DNA of 64,000 bases from a virus. The notes beneath the pieces are model-generated. The model made no database searches. It saw only the letters and a program-made list of their open reading frames with translations, and had not been told where the DNA came from. The position numbers and the translations under genes are program-made. The stretch is taken from the IMG/VR virus record IMGVR_UViG_3300032308_002010, positions 62,001 through 126,000 of that record. One strand, given 5' to 3'. This document shows positions 43,336 to 49,711 of this stretch, piece after piece; position 1 is the first letter of the stretch; every line of letters starts with the position of its first letter.

Positions 43336-43601
43336 GACGTTTTCCTTTCCAGTCGCGAGTTTAGTCGCGAGACCTGTTCACGCAGCAGATCGAACGCCTG
43401 CGCTCTGACCTTGTCTCCCTCGACCATCTGCTCTATCAGGGTGAGGAGACGCAGCTGGTTTTCCTCCAGCGCCGTGATACGGGCGTTGGTGTCAGCAAAC
43501 ATGATCTGAACGCCGCGGTTTACGGAAAGATCGTTCTTGTCCGTCTGCGGGAGCGCGGCAGGAAACAGGGACCCGATATCGGTTTCAAACAGATTACTCA
43601 T
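43332..43601 (-). CDS. Small coiled-coil protein
   Basis: 89 residues after AAGGAGAATGACCG. Residues ~38-85 form a heptad-like helix (ITALEENQLRLLTLIEQMVE). Its stop and the hydrolase start overlap as ATGA, so it is the first gene of a two-gene unit starting at the promoter element 43671..43707. Oligomeric partner or regulator is possible. Function unknown. Confidence 0.7.
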   Translation of the reverse strand: MSNLFETDIGSLFPAALPQTDKNDLSVNRGVQIMFADTNARITALEENQLRLLTLIEQMVEGDKVRAQAFDLLREQVSRLNSRLERKTS

Positions 43602-43670
43602 CGGTCATTCTCCTTAGCCGCACAGCAGCGGCAGAAAGATATCAGAACAACCCAGTGCACTACTGGGGTA

Positions 43671-43707
43671 TCACTGAATATGACCGGAATCAGGCTTTTA
43701 TTTAGCT
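43671..43707 (-). promoter_or_regulatory. Phage promoter-type element, copy 2
   Basis: Minus-strand AGCTAAATAA (43707-43698), 10 bases, CCGGTCATATTCAGTGA (43687-43671). It lies 70 bases before the start of 43332..43601 and just after the stop of 43721..45373. Same motif and spacing as copies 1, 3 and 4. Confidence 0.8.
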
Positions 43708-43720
43708 ATCAGCGCTGGGC

Positions 43721-45373
43721 TTAATCTAGCGAGCTAAGATCGAGGCCGCCCTGCCATTGAGGAGGCTTAGCGGCAGGTGTAATACCCTGCAACTGCCCCC
43801 ATGTCCGCGCGTTCGTTGTCGGGCCGCCCCACGCGGTGAGCTGGGACCGAATCTTCTCGCCAGTCTGGGTATCACTCATGTTGCGGCGGCCCATGCCAGC
43901 CATCACGCGCTCGAATCTGGCTTGGGCATCAGACATGGCAACTCGCGCCTGTTGCGTATCGCCAAAGCGGGGAAAACCACCGGGAACGGCGCCGGGCATC
44001 CGCATGCGAGACTGCGGCGGCTGAGCTGGGCGCTTACTGGCACGCATGAGATAATTATTTACGTTTTCCATGATGTCTGGGTGGCGCATCAAGCTTTCGC
44101 CACGAGCTGCAGCGAGCGGGCCAGCCACAGACGGATGCACGTTGGCGATGTTTAACTTGGGGGCTACAGCCTTGGCCGCCGTATTAGCTACGGCCTTTGC
44201 GCCACCACCAAATAACCGACCAAGGCCGCCAAAATTGAGCCCGGCTTCTTTGCCAAACTCATACGCGCTGGAGCACTTGCAGTTCCATTTGCGCAAGGAT
44301 TTATTAATGCGTGAGTCAGGGTCTTTCTTTGTATCAGCGCCAGTGTTTACACGTTTCATACCGCACATCCTTGAGCAAAAAGAGTTCTGACGCTTGGCCC
44401 GGTCACCTTTGGGTTTGCTCTCAGTTACGGGAGCTTTTAAGTTTCCACCTGTCTCGCGTTCGTAGCTTTTGCGGCCCTTTTCATTGAGCCCGCCCTCTTC
44501 ATTTTTACCAGCAGAACGTTGCCACGCAGGAGTACCGGATTGCTTTTCGGCGCTAATACTGGTGACCTTTTTCCAGCTTTTGCTATCTGGATAGTCTTTG
44601 TCGCCGGGCTTAGCTTTTTTCCCGCCGCGTTCGCGCTTCATGCGAATTCGGTCCCATAACCCAAGCGCGCCGGCTATCTTTTCGCTGCCTACTGAGTTAG
44701 CCGTCCCAAAAGCCGCGTTCCCTGTGATGTCGCCAGATGAAGAGAGCGCGCCATAGGAGTTAATAGGGTTGGCATTGGGAGAGGAACCGCCGCCTACTGG
44801 GGGAAGCTGGCCAGACGGCGCGGGAGATCCCATATTCGCCGGTTGGGCTGCAGGAGCTTGCGGTTGGCCCTGTGGCGCCGCTGCCTGCATACCCATCGGT
44901 AGGGGCGTACCAGCCGCCGGCATGGCATAGTGCTTTAAATTAGCGTTTGCAGGCATGCGGGCGGCCTCTCGGGCCTCCATTTCAGCTCTTTCGTTCTCTA
45001 ACGCCTGCATGATGGGCTGCGACAAGACAGCAGAAAGCTTCGCCATGAGCGGGTTTACTGCACTTTTTGGCTTTATTTCTGAGTTACACCGTTCGCCCTT
45101 GGTTTTGACAACAGTAGGTGGGTTTTCGCCTGCTTCTGTTGGCTTATCACTGGCCGGCTGTTCGATATAGACCTCTTTTGTGTCCGCTTTCTTGGATAAT
45201 TTTCTGTAAATATCGACAGCGACTGTATTTACGGCAGATTGTTTATGAGTTGTTTTTTTATTGGCGTACATAGGGAGTTTCTTTTTGGTTGGATACTCGT
45301 GCGCCCAGCGTTTTGCGATGTCTGGATGCTCTGCCCAAAGAAATCTACGCTGTTTTTCGGACTTAAAGGGCAT
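43721..45373 (-). CDS. Modular virion-like protein (QRRFLW + DUF6321-like + EFG)
   Basis: 550 residues. N-terminal 'MPFKSEKQRRFLWAEHPDIA' is a short motif common in phage proteins. A Pro/Gln-rich linker covers ~150-230. Residues ~281-366 ('TPAWQRSAGKNEEGGLNEKG ... ERETGGNLKAPVT ... SFCSRMCGM ... RKWNC') fit the DUF6321-type phage domain, which carries Cys residues. 'SAYEFGKEAG' (369-378) repeats the EFG tag seen in other virion-like genes. The C-terminus is basic and Met/Pro-rich. Probably a virion or morphogenesis protein. Confidence 0.72.
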   Translation of the reverse strand: MPFKSEKQRRFLWAEHPDIAKRWAHEYPTKKKLPMYANKKTTHKQSAVNTVAVDIYRKLSKKADTKEVYIEQPASDKPTEAGENPPTVVKTKGERCNSEIKPKSAVNPLMAKLSAVLSQPIMQALENERAEMEAREAARMPANANLKHYAMPAAGTPLPMGMQAAAPQGQPQAPAAQPANMGSPAPSGQLPPVGGGSSPNANPINSYGALSSSGDITGNAAFGTANSVGSEKIAGALGLWDRIRMKRERGGKKAKPGDKDYPDSKSWKKVTSISAEKQSGTPAWQRSAGKNEEGGLNEKGRKSYERETGGNLKAPVTESKPKGDRAKRQNSFCSRMCGMKRVNTGADTKKDPDSRINKSLRKWNCKCSSAYEFGKEAGLNFGGLGRLFGGGAKAVANTAAKAVAPKLNIANVHPSVAGPLAAARGESLMRHPDIMENVNNYLMRASKRPAQPPQSRMRMPGAVPGGFPRFGDTQQARVAMSDAQARFERVMAGMGRRNMSDTQTGEKIRSQLTAWGGPTTNARTWGQLQGITPAAKPPQWQGGLDLSSLD

Positions 45374-45502
45374 CGCGTAGCTCGTGCGAAATGATGCGCG
45401 GCTGTTCCCAAGCTGAATACGCCCATTTTGTCATAAGCGGGTCAAGAAGAAAAGGAGCAATACATTTTGTTAGAATAATGTGAGGACGGCGGGAACAATA
45501 GT

Positions 45503-45589
45503 ATGTTAAAACCACCACATAACTTTTGGATATACGTGTTGCTGGCTGCGTGGAGTACATTCTTATTGTGGTACGGGCCGCATTTTTGA
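45503..45589 (+). CDS. 28-residue membrane peptide upstream of thioredoxin
   Basis: ATG 45503 encodes a 28-residue peptide (MLKPPHNFWIYVLLAAWSTF...GPHF) ending at TGA 45587-45589, 20 bases before the thioredoxin start on the same strand. It is one hydrophobic helix with a short polar N-terminus. The ribosome site (GGGAACAATAGT) is weak. It may be a leader or a small membrane partner of the oxidoreductase. Confidence 0.45.
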   Translation: MLKPPHNFWIYVLLAAWSTFLLWYGPHF

Positions 45590-45609
45590 AACACGAGGGG
45601 CGGACACAT

Positions 45610-45936
45610 ATGCGCACACTATTTTTAATCGTTGGAATGCTCTGCGTGATGGGTATGGGAAAAGCCTGCGCCGATACCGTGCTAATGTTCTCTGCAGACT
45701 GGTGTAAGTACTGCAAACTGGCCAAGAATGATTTACTGGCGAATAAAGACGAAGTGGCGGCGTGGGGCGTGACAGTTATTGATGCCGATGTGAGCAAAGA
45801 TCTGGTTCGCAACTATGGCGTGAAGACGCTGCCGACGTTTATCTATCTAAATGACGCCGGGGAAGAACTGGATAGAGTGGCAGGCTATAAGGGATATAAC
45901 CGGCTACGGCGTTGGGTTGAAAAGAGCGCGCGCTGA
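45610..45936 (+). CDS. Exported thioredoxin-fold protein
   Basis: 108 residues from ATG 45610 after GAGGGGCGGACACAT. Signal peptide (~1-22, 'LFLIVGMLCVMGMGKACAD'), active site 'SADWCKYCKLA' (CxxC) and cis-Pro loop 'VKTLPTFIYL'. This is a periplasmic thioredoxin/DsbA-like oxidoreductase. It is one of only two clear plus-strand protein genes and converges on minus-strand genes. Substrates could be the Cys-rich phage proteins such as 59744..64000, which is inference. Confidence 0.88.
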   Translation: MRTLFLIVGMLCVMGMGKACADTVLMFSADWCKYCKLAKNDLLANKDEVAAWGVTVIDADVSKDLVRNYGVKTLPTFIYLNDAGEELDRVAGYKGYNRLRRWVEKSAR

Positions 45937-45937
45937 T

Positions 45938-45962
45938 AGCTAAAGAAAAGACGCAGCTTTTC
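45938..45962 (-). terminator. Weak hairpin between converging genes
   Basis: GAAAAG-ACGCAG-CTTTTC (45945-45962) followed on the minus strand by TTTAGCTATC. Short and AT-rich, so at best a weak or bidirectional terminator. It lies between the ends of the thioredoxin (+) and 45966..46163 (-) genes. Confidence 0.4.
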
Positions 45963-45965
45963 CTG

Positions 45966-46163
45966 TTATAGGGTCTTTACGGCGCTGAACTGTTTTATCA
46001 TCTGCATCACATAACTGAGCAGCGCCGAGTTATCTCCCGGAAGCTCAGTTATGACGTGGTGCATGATTCCGAGCACGAGTACAAGAGCCTGTCGGTCATG
46101 CTCTTTTGACGCGTGCTGTACCGCTTGAAACATCATGACTGTGATGATATCCGCAGGGGTCAT
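45966..46163 (-). CDS. Small helical hypothetical protein
   Basis: 65 residues from ATG 46163 after AAAGGAACCTA. Three short hydrophobic helices (VMMFQAVQHAS, LVLVLGIMHHVI, LLSYVMQMIKQF) without a clear membrane span. A strong terminator ends only ~16 bases before its start, so its expression would need read-through or a separate promoter. Function unknown. Confidence 0.6.
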   Translation of the reverse strand: MTPADIITVMMFQAVQHASKEHDRQALVLVLGIMHHVITELPGDNSALLSYVMQMIKQFSAVKTL

Positions 46164-46178
46164 TAGGTTCCTTTAGTT

Positions 46179-46222
46179 AAAAAAAAGCGCATGCAGGGTC
46201 AGGGTGTGATACCTGCATGCGC
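46179..46222 (-). terminator. Strong intrinsic terminator after 46228..46449
   Basis: An 11-bp perfect stem (GCGCATGCAGG/CCTGCATGCGC, 46187-46197 with 46212-46222) followed on the minus strand by TTTTTTTT. It lies 6 bases after the stop of 46228..46449 and just before the ribosome site of 45966..46163. Confidence 0.85.
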
Positions 46223-46227
46223 TCCGC

Positions 46228-46449
46228 CTACTGGGCTGAGAGTGTTGTCCACTCGCCAATGTAGGTCTGTTCCAACGGATTGATGATCCGAGGCTTGGGC
46301 ACCGGGGCAGGGCGTGGAGCCGGGGGAGCTATACCGACGGGCTGTTGCCAGCGCGCCGTAAACTCGTCCCAGCCTTTCGGGGCCTTGGCTTGATCCGAAA
46401 CCCACCCAATGAGCGCCAGACTACCAAGGATCATAAGCAGCGTGGTCAT
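46228..46449 (-). CDS. Small membrane/Pro-rich protein
   Basis: 73 residues after GAAAGGAAATAGC. An N-terminal hydrophobic helix (LLMILGSLALIGWVS) and a Pro-rich C-terminal half (APPAPRPAPVPKPR). Single gene between promoter element 46510..46546 and terminator 46179..46222, so an autonomous, probably well-expressed unit. It could be a membrane-anchored small effector. No family recognised. Confidence 0.7.
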   Translation of the reverse strand: MTTLLMILGSLALIGWVSDQAKAPKGWDEFTARWQQPVGIAPPAPRPAPVPKPRIINPLEQTYIGEWTTLSAQ

Positions 46450-46509
46450 GCTATTTCCTTTCTTTCAATCGTGACGGGCAAGACGTAATTTTTGGCTTAC
46501 GCCTATCCG

Positions 46510-46546
46510 TCACTAAATATGACCGGAAATAGCAGGTTATTTAGCC
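46510..46546 (-). promoter_or_regulatory. Phage promoter-type element, copy 3
   Basis: Minus-strand GGCTAAATAA (46546-46537), 10 bases, CCGGTCATATTTAGTGA (46526-46510), 61 bases before the start of 46228..46449. Its upstream box overlaps the stop codon of the small gene 46537..46650. Same spacing as the other copies. Confidence 0.8.
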
Positions 46547-46650
46547 CGCAAGAAAACCACCAGATCGAGGTCGTCTTCTTCGTCATCGTCAAAGCTTTCG
46601 ATGTAGATCGGCTCAAAGCTGGGGCGCATATACGTACCTACCGACGACAT
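46537..46650 (-). CDS. 37-residue acidic peptide
   Basis: ATG 46650 encodes MSSVGTYMRPSFEPIYIE... ending '...VVFLRAK'. Residues ~19-30 are almost all Asp/Glu. Its stop (TAA 46537-46539) lies inside the promoter-type element for the next gene. A TATAAT sequence ~35 bases upstream (near 46675) could serve as a -10. Small and unproven, but the coding content is coherent. Confidence 0.4.
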   Translation of the reverse strand: MSSVGTYMRPSFEPIYIESFDDDEEDDLDLVVFLRAK

Positions 46651-46832
46651 GGGGCGTGTACCGTGTCGCAATTATACGGTTTTGATAACATGTCCCCTAT
46701 TCGGTAAGGATTAGGCACGCAAGTTTCTTACAACTAATCGACGTAACGTATTGATACGTAAGTACTTAGGACGCGCAGGTTTTTCCTGTTTGCCGTAAGT
46801 CTTTGCGCGCCAATATGTTACGTCTAATAGCT

Positions 46833-46865
46833 AAAAAAAAGCGCGCCGCGGCGGCTTCGCCGCGG
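46833..46865 (-). terminator. Strong GC-rich terminator
   Basis: 8-bp stem CCGCGGCG/CGCCGCGG (46846-46853 with 46858-46865), then on the minus strand CGCGCTTTTTTTTAGCTATTAG. It ends the hairpin-rich transcript coming from the 47197..47424 unit. Confidence 0.85.
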
Positions 46866-47190
46866 GCATTATGGGCGCGTGACAAGGCTCGCGTCTCCCA
46901 TAAGCAGCTGTATGGGTAGTTGCGTACCCACCCGGTCCGAACACACCAGCCGCAACGCCGGCGTGTTCAGACGCGCTTTTTTTCCGGGCTATTCGCAATT
47001 ACCCGGCGTTCAATACTCTCTTGCGATTGAGAGGAGGAGCATCGAAGACATCCTCAAAATGAAACACCTCGCTGGGAATTGCACCCAGCCTACTAGCTAC
47101 GTAACACCCGCTTTTAAGGCTTCGGTCCGTAGCGGCGATCCGTGATCAGCGGATTGCCGGCAGTGTCTCTAGTGAGGTGGTAGTCGCGAG
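46866..47190 (-). ncRNA. Hairpin-dense non-coding stretch
   Basis: About 325 bases with no convincing gene. It has many perfect stems on the minus strand: GTAGTCGC/GCGACTAC (near 47181-47201), GCTGGG/CCCAGC (near 47081-47099), CCGGG/CCCGG, CTCTC/GAGAG, CGCGTCT/AGACGCG and TGGGTA/TACCCA. It lies between a small gene and a strong terminator, so it is either a long structured 3' UTR or a separate RNA. No Rfam-type family recognised. Confidence 0.5.
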
Positions 47191-47196
47191 TTGCGA

Positions 47197-47424
47197 CTAC
47201 GAAACAGGCTCGAACTCGGCGTCGATCACCGTGTAGCTGTCGTAGTCGTCGTTCAGGATTGCTGCCTCTGCCGGGATGCACTCGCAGACGCCCAGCGAGT
47301 GGTGGCAGTAGCAGCAGCGCTCGGTGTCGGTATCGGGCACCGGCAGCACGAACACAACCATCACGTCCCGGTAGTCGTCCACGTTGACATTCACAGCCGG
47401 GTTGTTGCGCAATTGACTAATCAT
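47197..47424 (-). CDS. Small Cys-rich hypothetical protein
   Basis: 75 residues from ATG 47424, chosen because AAGGAGG lies just upstream. The frame is open to 47478. 'RCCYCHHSLGVCEC' is a likely zinc-binding cluster. The N-terminal part is acidic with beta strands (YRDVMVVFVLPV). It is expressed from the promoter element at 47607..47643 through a ~170-base hairpin leader. Function unknown. Confidence 0.65.
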   Translation of the reverse strand: MISQLRNNPAVNVNVDDYRDVMVVFVLPVPDTDTERCCYCHHSLGVCECIPAEAAILNDDYDSYTVIDAEFEPVS

Positions 47425-47477
47425 CTCATCGTCCTCCTTGAAGAGAGAAATAAAACTGCCGTCGTCTCGTGACGGCA

Positions 47478-47600
47478 CACGCTAATGGTCTCTCGCCATT
47501 AGACGGCCCTAACATGTCGCCGGTTAGGGGGTGCGGCTGAGGGTACGTATAACTTCACGCGTAAGGCCAGTGGCTATACCACTGCCGCGGCGAGAGCTAT
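47478..47600 (-). promoter_or_regulatory. Structured 5' leader with three hairpins
   Basis: Between the promoter element and the gene at 47197..47424 are stems CTAATGG/CCATTAG (47482-47488 with 47496-47502), CCCTAAC/GTTAGGG (47507-47513 with 47523-47529) and CAGTGG/CCACTG (47568-47573 with 47579-47584). These could stabilise the mRNA or control translation. Confidence 0.5.
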
Positions 47601-47606
47601 AGGTCC

Positions 47607-47643
47607 TCAATAGATATGCCCGGATTTTTGGGTTTATTTAGCT
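47607..47643 (-). promoter_or_regulatory. Phage promoter-type element, copy 4
   Basis: Minus-strand AGCTAAATAA (47643-47634), 10 bases, CCGGGCATATCTATTGA (47623-47607). It follows the terminator of the large structured RNA by only 14 bases, so transcription stops and restarts here. Confidence 0.82.
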
Positions 47644-47657
47644 GCGGGCCGATAGCT

Positions 47658-48127
47658 AAAAAAAAAGCCGGCAGGGGAGCGCACCCCTGCCGACTCTTGG
47701 CGAATTAACGAGTCGCCACCCGTGCCGAAGCGACCAATCGGTCGCCAAGAAAGCGTTAGCACAAGAAACGCTCGCGAGGACAGGTATCACTACCCGCCTA
47801 CGCCCTGCAGCCGTTTGTTAGGTTACAGACAAGTTCGCACTGTACGGGCGCAAACTTTGATTACTGAAAATCCGTCTGGCAGGTCTTTCACCTGCACCAC
47901 TCGCTCCCCTAGTCATATGTAGTGTAGTCGAGTGGAGCCACTTGGAATAGCCACGAGGCCCGGGCAGGGCTTGCCCGCTATTCCGCCATCTACCCTAACG
48001 GTTCCTGCAAAACATTTCACAAAAACCGCTCGTCACAGCCCTCTGCATGCACCTAGAGATAGGTTCATACACATGCTTCTCGCGAGCGCTTCTTGTGCCA
48101 ACGTCTGGATTCTAGCATCCATGTTGG
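47658..48127 (-). ncRNA. Large structured RNA (~470 nt) with 25-bp closing helix and terminator
   Basis: Bases 48079-48103 pair with 47754-47778 in an unbroken 25-bp helix. The two non-identical positions are G.U pairs on the minus strand (A.C on the plus strand), so the RNA is minus-strand. Inside are stems GGAATAGC/GCTATTCC, CCACTCG/CGAGTGG, GCAGG/CCTGC and AAGTTTGC/GCGAACTT (with a U.G pair). 3' of the helix come GCGACC/GGTCGC, GGCGA/TCGCC and a 9-bp terminator (47669-47692) with nine T. No open reading frame explains it. No known RNA family recognised. It may be a 3' extension of 48128..48415 or an independent RNA. Confidence 0.75.
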
Positions 48128-48415
48128 CTACGTCAACGTATCAATATAGTGCTGCGTCACGCACACATAACGCGTAACGATTTCTTCGGCTTCACTTCCG
48201 GGGCAGCGCTGGTCTAACTTTTGGGCCAGCGCGTCCATTGCCTTGCGGATATTTAACAGCGCACGGCGAAGTTGTTTCACTTCGATCTCCGCGTCTGTTT
48301 TATACCTCGTCCCGCTCTTCGTGTTCACCTGCGGTTCCAACGCTGTTTTCTCCTTGTGTACTACTTCCGTCCACCATTGGTTGTTCCAGTTCACTGCCGT
48401 CCTCGTCGCTGGCAT
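48128..48415 (-). CDS. Small hypothetical protein, helical C-terminus
   Basis: 95 residues if started at ATG 48415. A TTG at 48340, eight bases after AAGGAG, gives a 70-residue form with less overlap with the previous gene. Residues ~45-75 are an amphipathic helix (VKQLRRALLNIRKAMDALAQ). It overlaps 48300..48599 in another frame by up to 116 bases. Last protein gene before the structured RNA. Function unknown. Confidence 0.55.
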   Translation of the reverse strand: MPATRTAVNWNNQWWTEVVHKEKTALEPQVNTKSGTRYKTDAEIEVKQLRRALLNIRKAMDALAQKLDQRCPGSEAEEIVTRYVCVTQHYIDTLT

Positions 48416-48599
48416 CTTGATTCACTACTATTAGTAGCGCTTCCTTGAGGGTGTCGATCAGGGTGTTCGCACAATCATCCACGACTTTACGCAGATGCTC
48501 CATCCTGTCAATCGTCTGGCGCATCTCGTCTCTCGTTTTTACCAGCGTTTCGGCGAGCTTGAGCAACGCCTGCGCCATCGCTATCGACAAGTTATCCAC
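48300..48599 (-). CDS. Coiled-coil small protein (GTG start)
   Basis: 99 residues from GTG 48599 after AAAGGAGAACCGT. Residues ~1-60 are a long helix with heptad character (LLKLAETLVKTRDEMRQTID). The C-terminal ~35 residues are acidic, Ser/Gly/Glu-rich and probably disordered. Small early-type phage protein. No family recognised. Confidence 0.65.
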   Translation of the reverse strand: MDNLSIAMAQALLKLAETLVKTRDEMRQTIDRMEHLRKVVDDCANTLIDTLKEALLIVVNQDASDEDGSELEQPMVDGSSTQGENSVGTAGEHEERDEV

Positions 48600-48611
48600 A
48601 CGGTTCTCCTT

Positions 48612-49070
48612 TCACAAATGAGCTTTCTTTTGCCGCTGACACTTTCGCGCGTATGTCAGCGATTCTTCGTCCGTCGTCGCCACGATCAACCCACGCAGTT
48701 GATCGTCCGGTTTCGTGACAAGGATTTCTTCCTGCCATTCACCCGCCATCGTTGCTTTGACGTCTAATTCCGTCTTGTCAGGCCGCCAAAGCAATAGCGT
48801 ACAGGCAATGACGTAACCCGCCGGAACTTCGAGCAAAACCGGCTGCACGTCCTTCGACAGGTCTAAGGTTCCGCTTTTGTAGACTGGAATATCAAAACCA
48901 GCGGCGTCCTCGGCGTCTCCGTGGATGTACACCGTTACAAAACCAACACCGTCAGGCGGATTCACGAACTGCGCAGTTTTTCTGGCGCGAAAGTAAATCT
49001 TTTTATTGCCAGAATAAACTTCTGCAATCTGATTCTCTGTGTCGTGCCAATCGGGAATTACCGTCAGCAT
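48612..49070 (-). CDS. Hypothetical beta-rich protein
   Basis: 152 residues from ATG 49070 after AAGGAGTAGCGTA (frame open to 49097). Beta-rich ('KIYFRARKTAQFVNPPDGVG', 'PAGYVIACTLLLWRPDKTEL'), no Cys pair motif, basic C-terminus. It belongs to a run of six small genes with ATGA couplings (48.1-50.9 kb). Function unknown. Confidence 0.68.
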   Translation of the reverse strand: MLTVIPDWHDTENQIAEVYSGNKKIYFRARKTAQFVNPPDGVGFVTVYIHGDAEDAAGFDIPVYKSGTLDLSKDVQPVLLEVPAGYVIACTLLLWRPDKTELDVKATMAGEWQEEILVTKPDDQLRGLIVATTDEESLTYARKCQRQKKAHL

Positions 49071-49074
49071 TACG

Positions 49075-49413
49075 CTACTCCTTTTTACGAAGGTCATCGA
49101 ACGATTCTTTCAAACCCACGGCCCGGTCTGCCAAGTACTGAGCGATAAGCGTCATCACTTGGATAATGCCTTGGTCTTCGTACACCCGCCGGCATTCAGT
49201 TGGGCTGTACGCGCCCCAGCACGTCACTCGAAGCGAGATAGGGCGAACCTTTTCTAGCGCCTTTACATCTGTCAGATCTGCCGGCGAGAAACCAGCGTCG
49301 GTCACTTCAATTTTTTCGATGTGATCCGTCTGGTCACCAATCATGCCGTCTTCCAGCGCGTGATTACAGGCGTCACGCAGCGCCTCCACGAACCAGCGGC
49401 AGTTCTGGTTCAT
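49075..49413 (-). CDS. Hypothetical protein
   Basis: 112 residues, coupled to the upstream gene by ATGA overlap at 49413. N-terminal helix (CRWFVEALRDACNHALEDG) followed by a mixed alpha/beta domain and a charged C-terminal helix. No catalytic motif seen. Member of the small-gene run. Confidence 0.68.
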   Translation of the reverse strand: MNQNCRWFVEALRDACNHALEDGMIGDQTDHIEKIEVTDAGFSPADLTDVKALEKVRPISLRVTCWGAYSPTECRRVYEDQGIIQVMTLIAQYLADRAVGLKESFDDLRKKE

Positions 49414-49697
49414 GATGCCACCTTTTCAACGGGCTTGGCGCTATCAGCAATCTGGTCGCGAAGTTGGCCTTCAGCCTCAGCCCATTTGTCGAGGATGAGG
49501 TTCGCAAGCGGGGTGTTGACCTTCTGCAAAAACTCCTCGATCTCAGGGGCCAACGCCGCTAGCGCCAGCAGCTTCGGCTCACACTCACAGGTGTTGCCGA
49601 TCTCCAGCACGTAGTGTCCGACCTCGTCCGCAATGGAGCCGCGGACGTGGTGATGGCTGGGCATCGAACCCAGCGCGCGCAGTACAGCAAAAAGCAT
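49410..49697 (-). CDS. Small helical hypothetical protein
   Basis: 95 residues from ATG 49697 after AAAGGAGAACAGT (frame open to 49721). Contains 'MPSHHHVRGSIADEVGHYV' and 'NTCECEPKLLALAALAPEIE', possibly a metal-contacting His/Cys set. Otherwise helical. No family recognised. In the ATGA-coupled run. Confidence 0.66.
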   Translation of the reverse strand: MLFAVLRALGSMPSHHHVRGSIADEVGHYVLEIGNTCECEPKLLALAALAPEIEEFLQKVNTPLANLILDKWAEAEGQLRDQIADSAKPVEKVAS

Positions 49698-49711
49698 ACT
49701 GTTCTCCTTTG

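Noticed and set aside
45363-45812. 149-codon minus-strand frame opposite the thioredoxin gene
   Set aside because: It is antisense to a clear thioredoxin with signal peptide, CxxC and cis-Pro, and its own composition is not protein-like.
47040-47130. tRNA-like T arm (GCTGGG-TGCAATT-CCCAGC on the minus strand)
   Set aside because: No matching acceptor, D arm or anticodon arm could be built around it. Best seen as one of the hairpins of the non-coding region.
47878-47900. GCAGG-N7-CCTGC hairpin resembling an anticodon arm
   Set aside because: Position 33 is not U on either strand and it lies inside the large structured RNA.
47658-48127. RNase P RNA or other known housekeeping RNA
   Set aside because: Conserved RNase P, 6S or SRP sequence motifs were not found.
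46492-48180. Several plus-strand frames of 60-95 codons
   Set aside because: They run through hairpins, terminators and promoter-type elements, lack ribosome sites and have no recognisable content.
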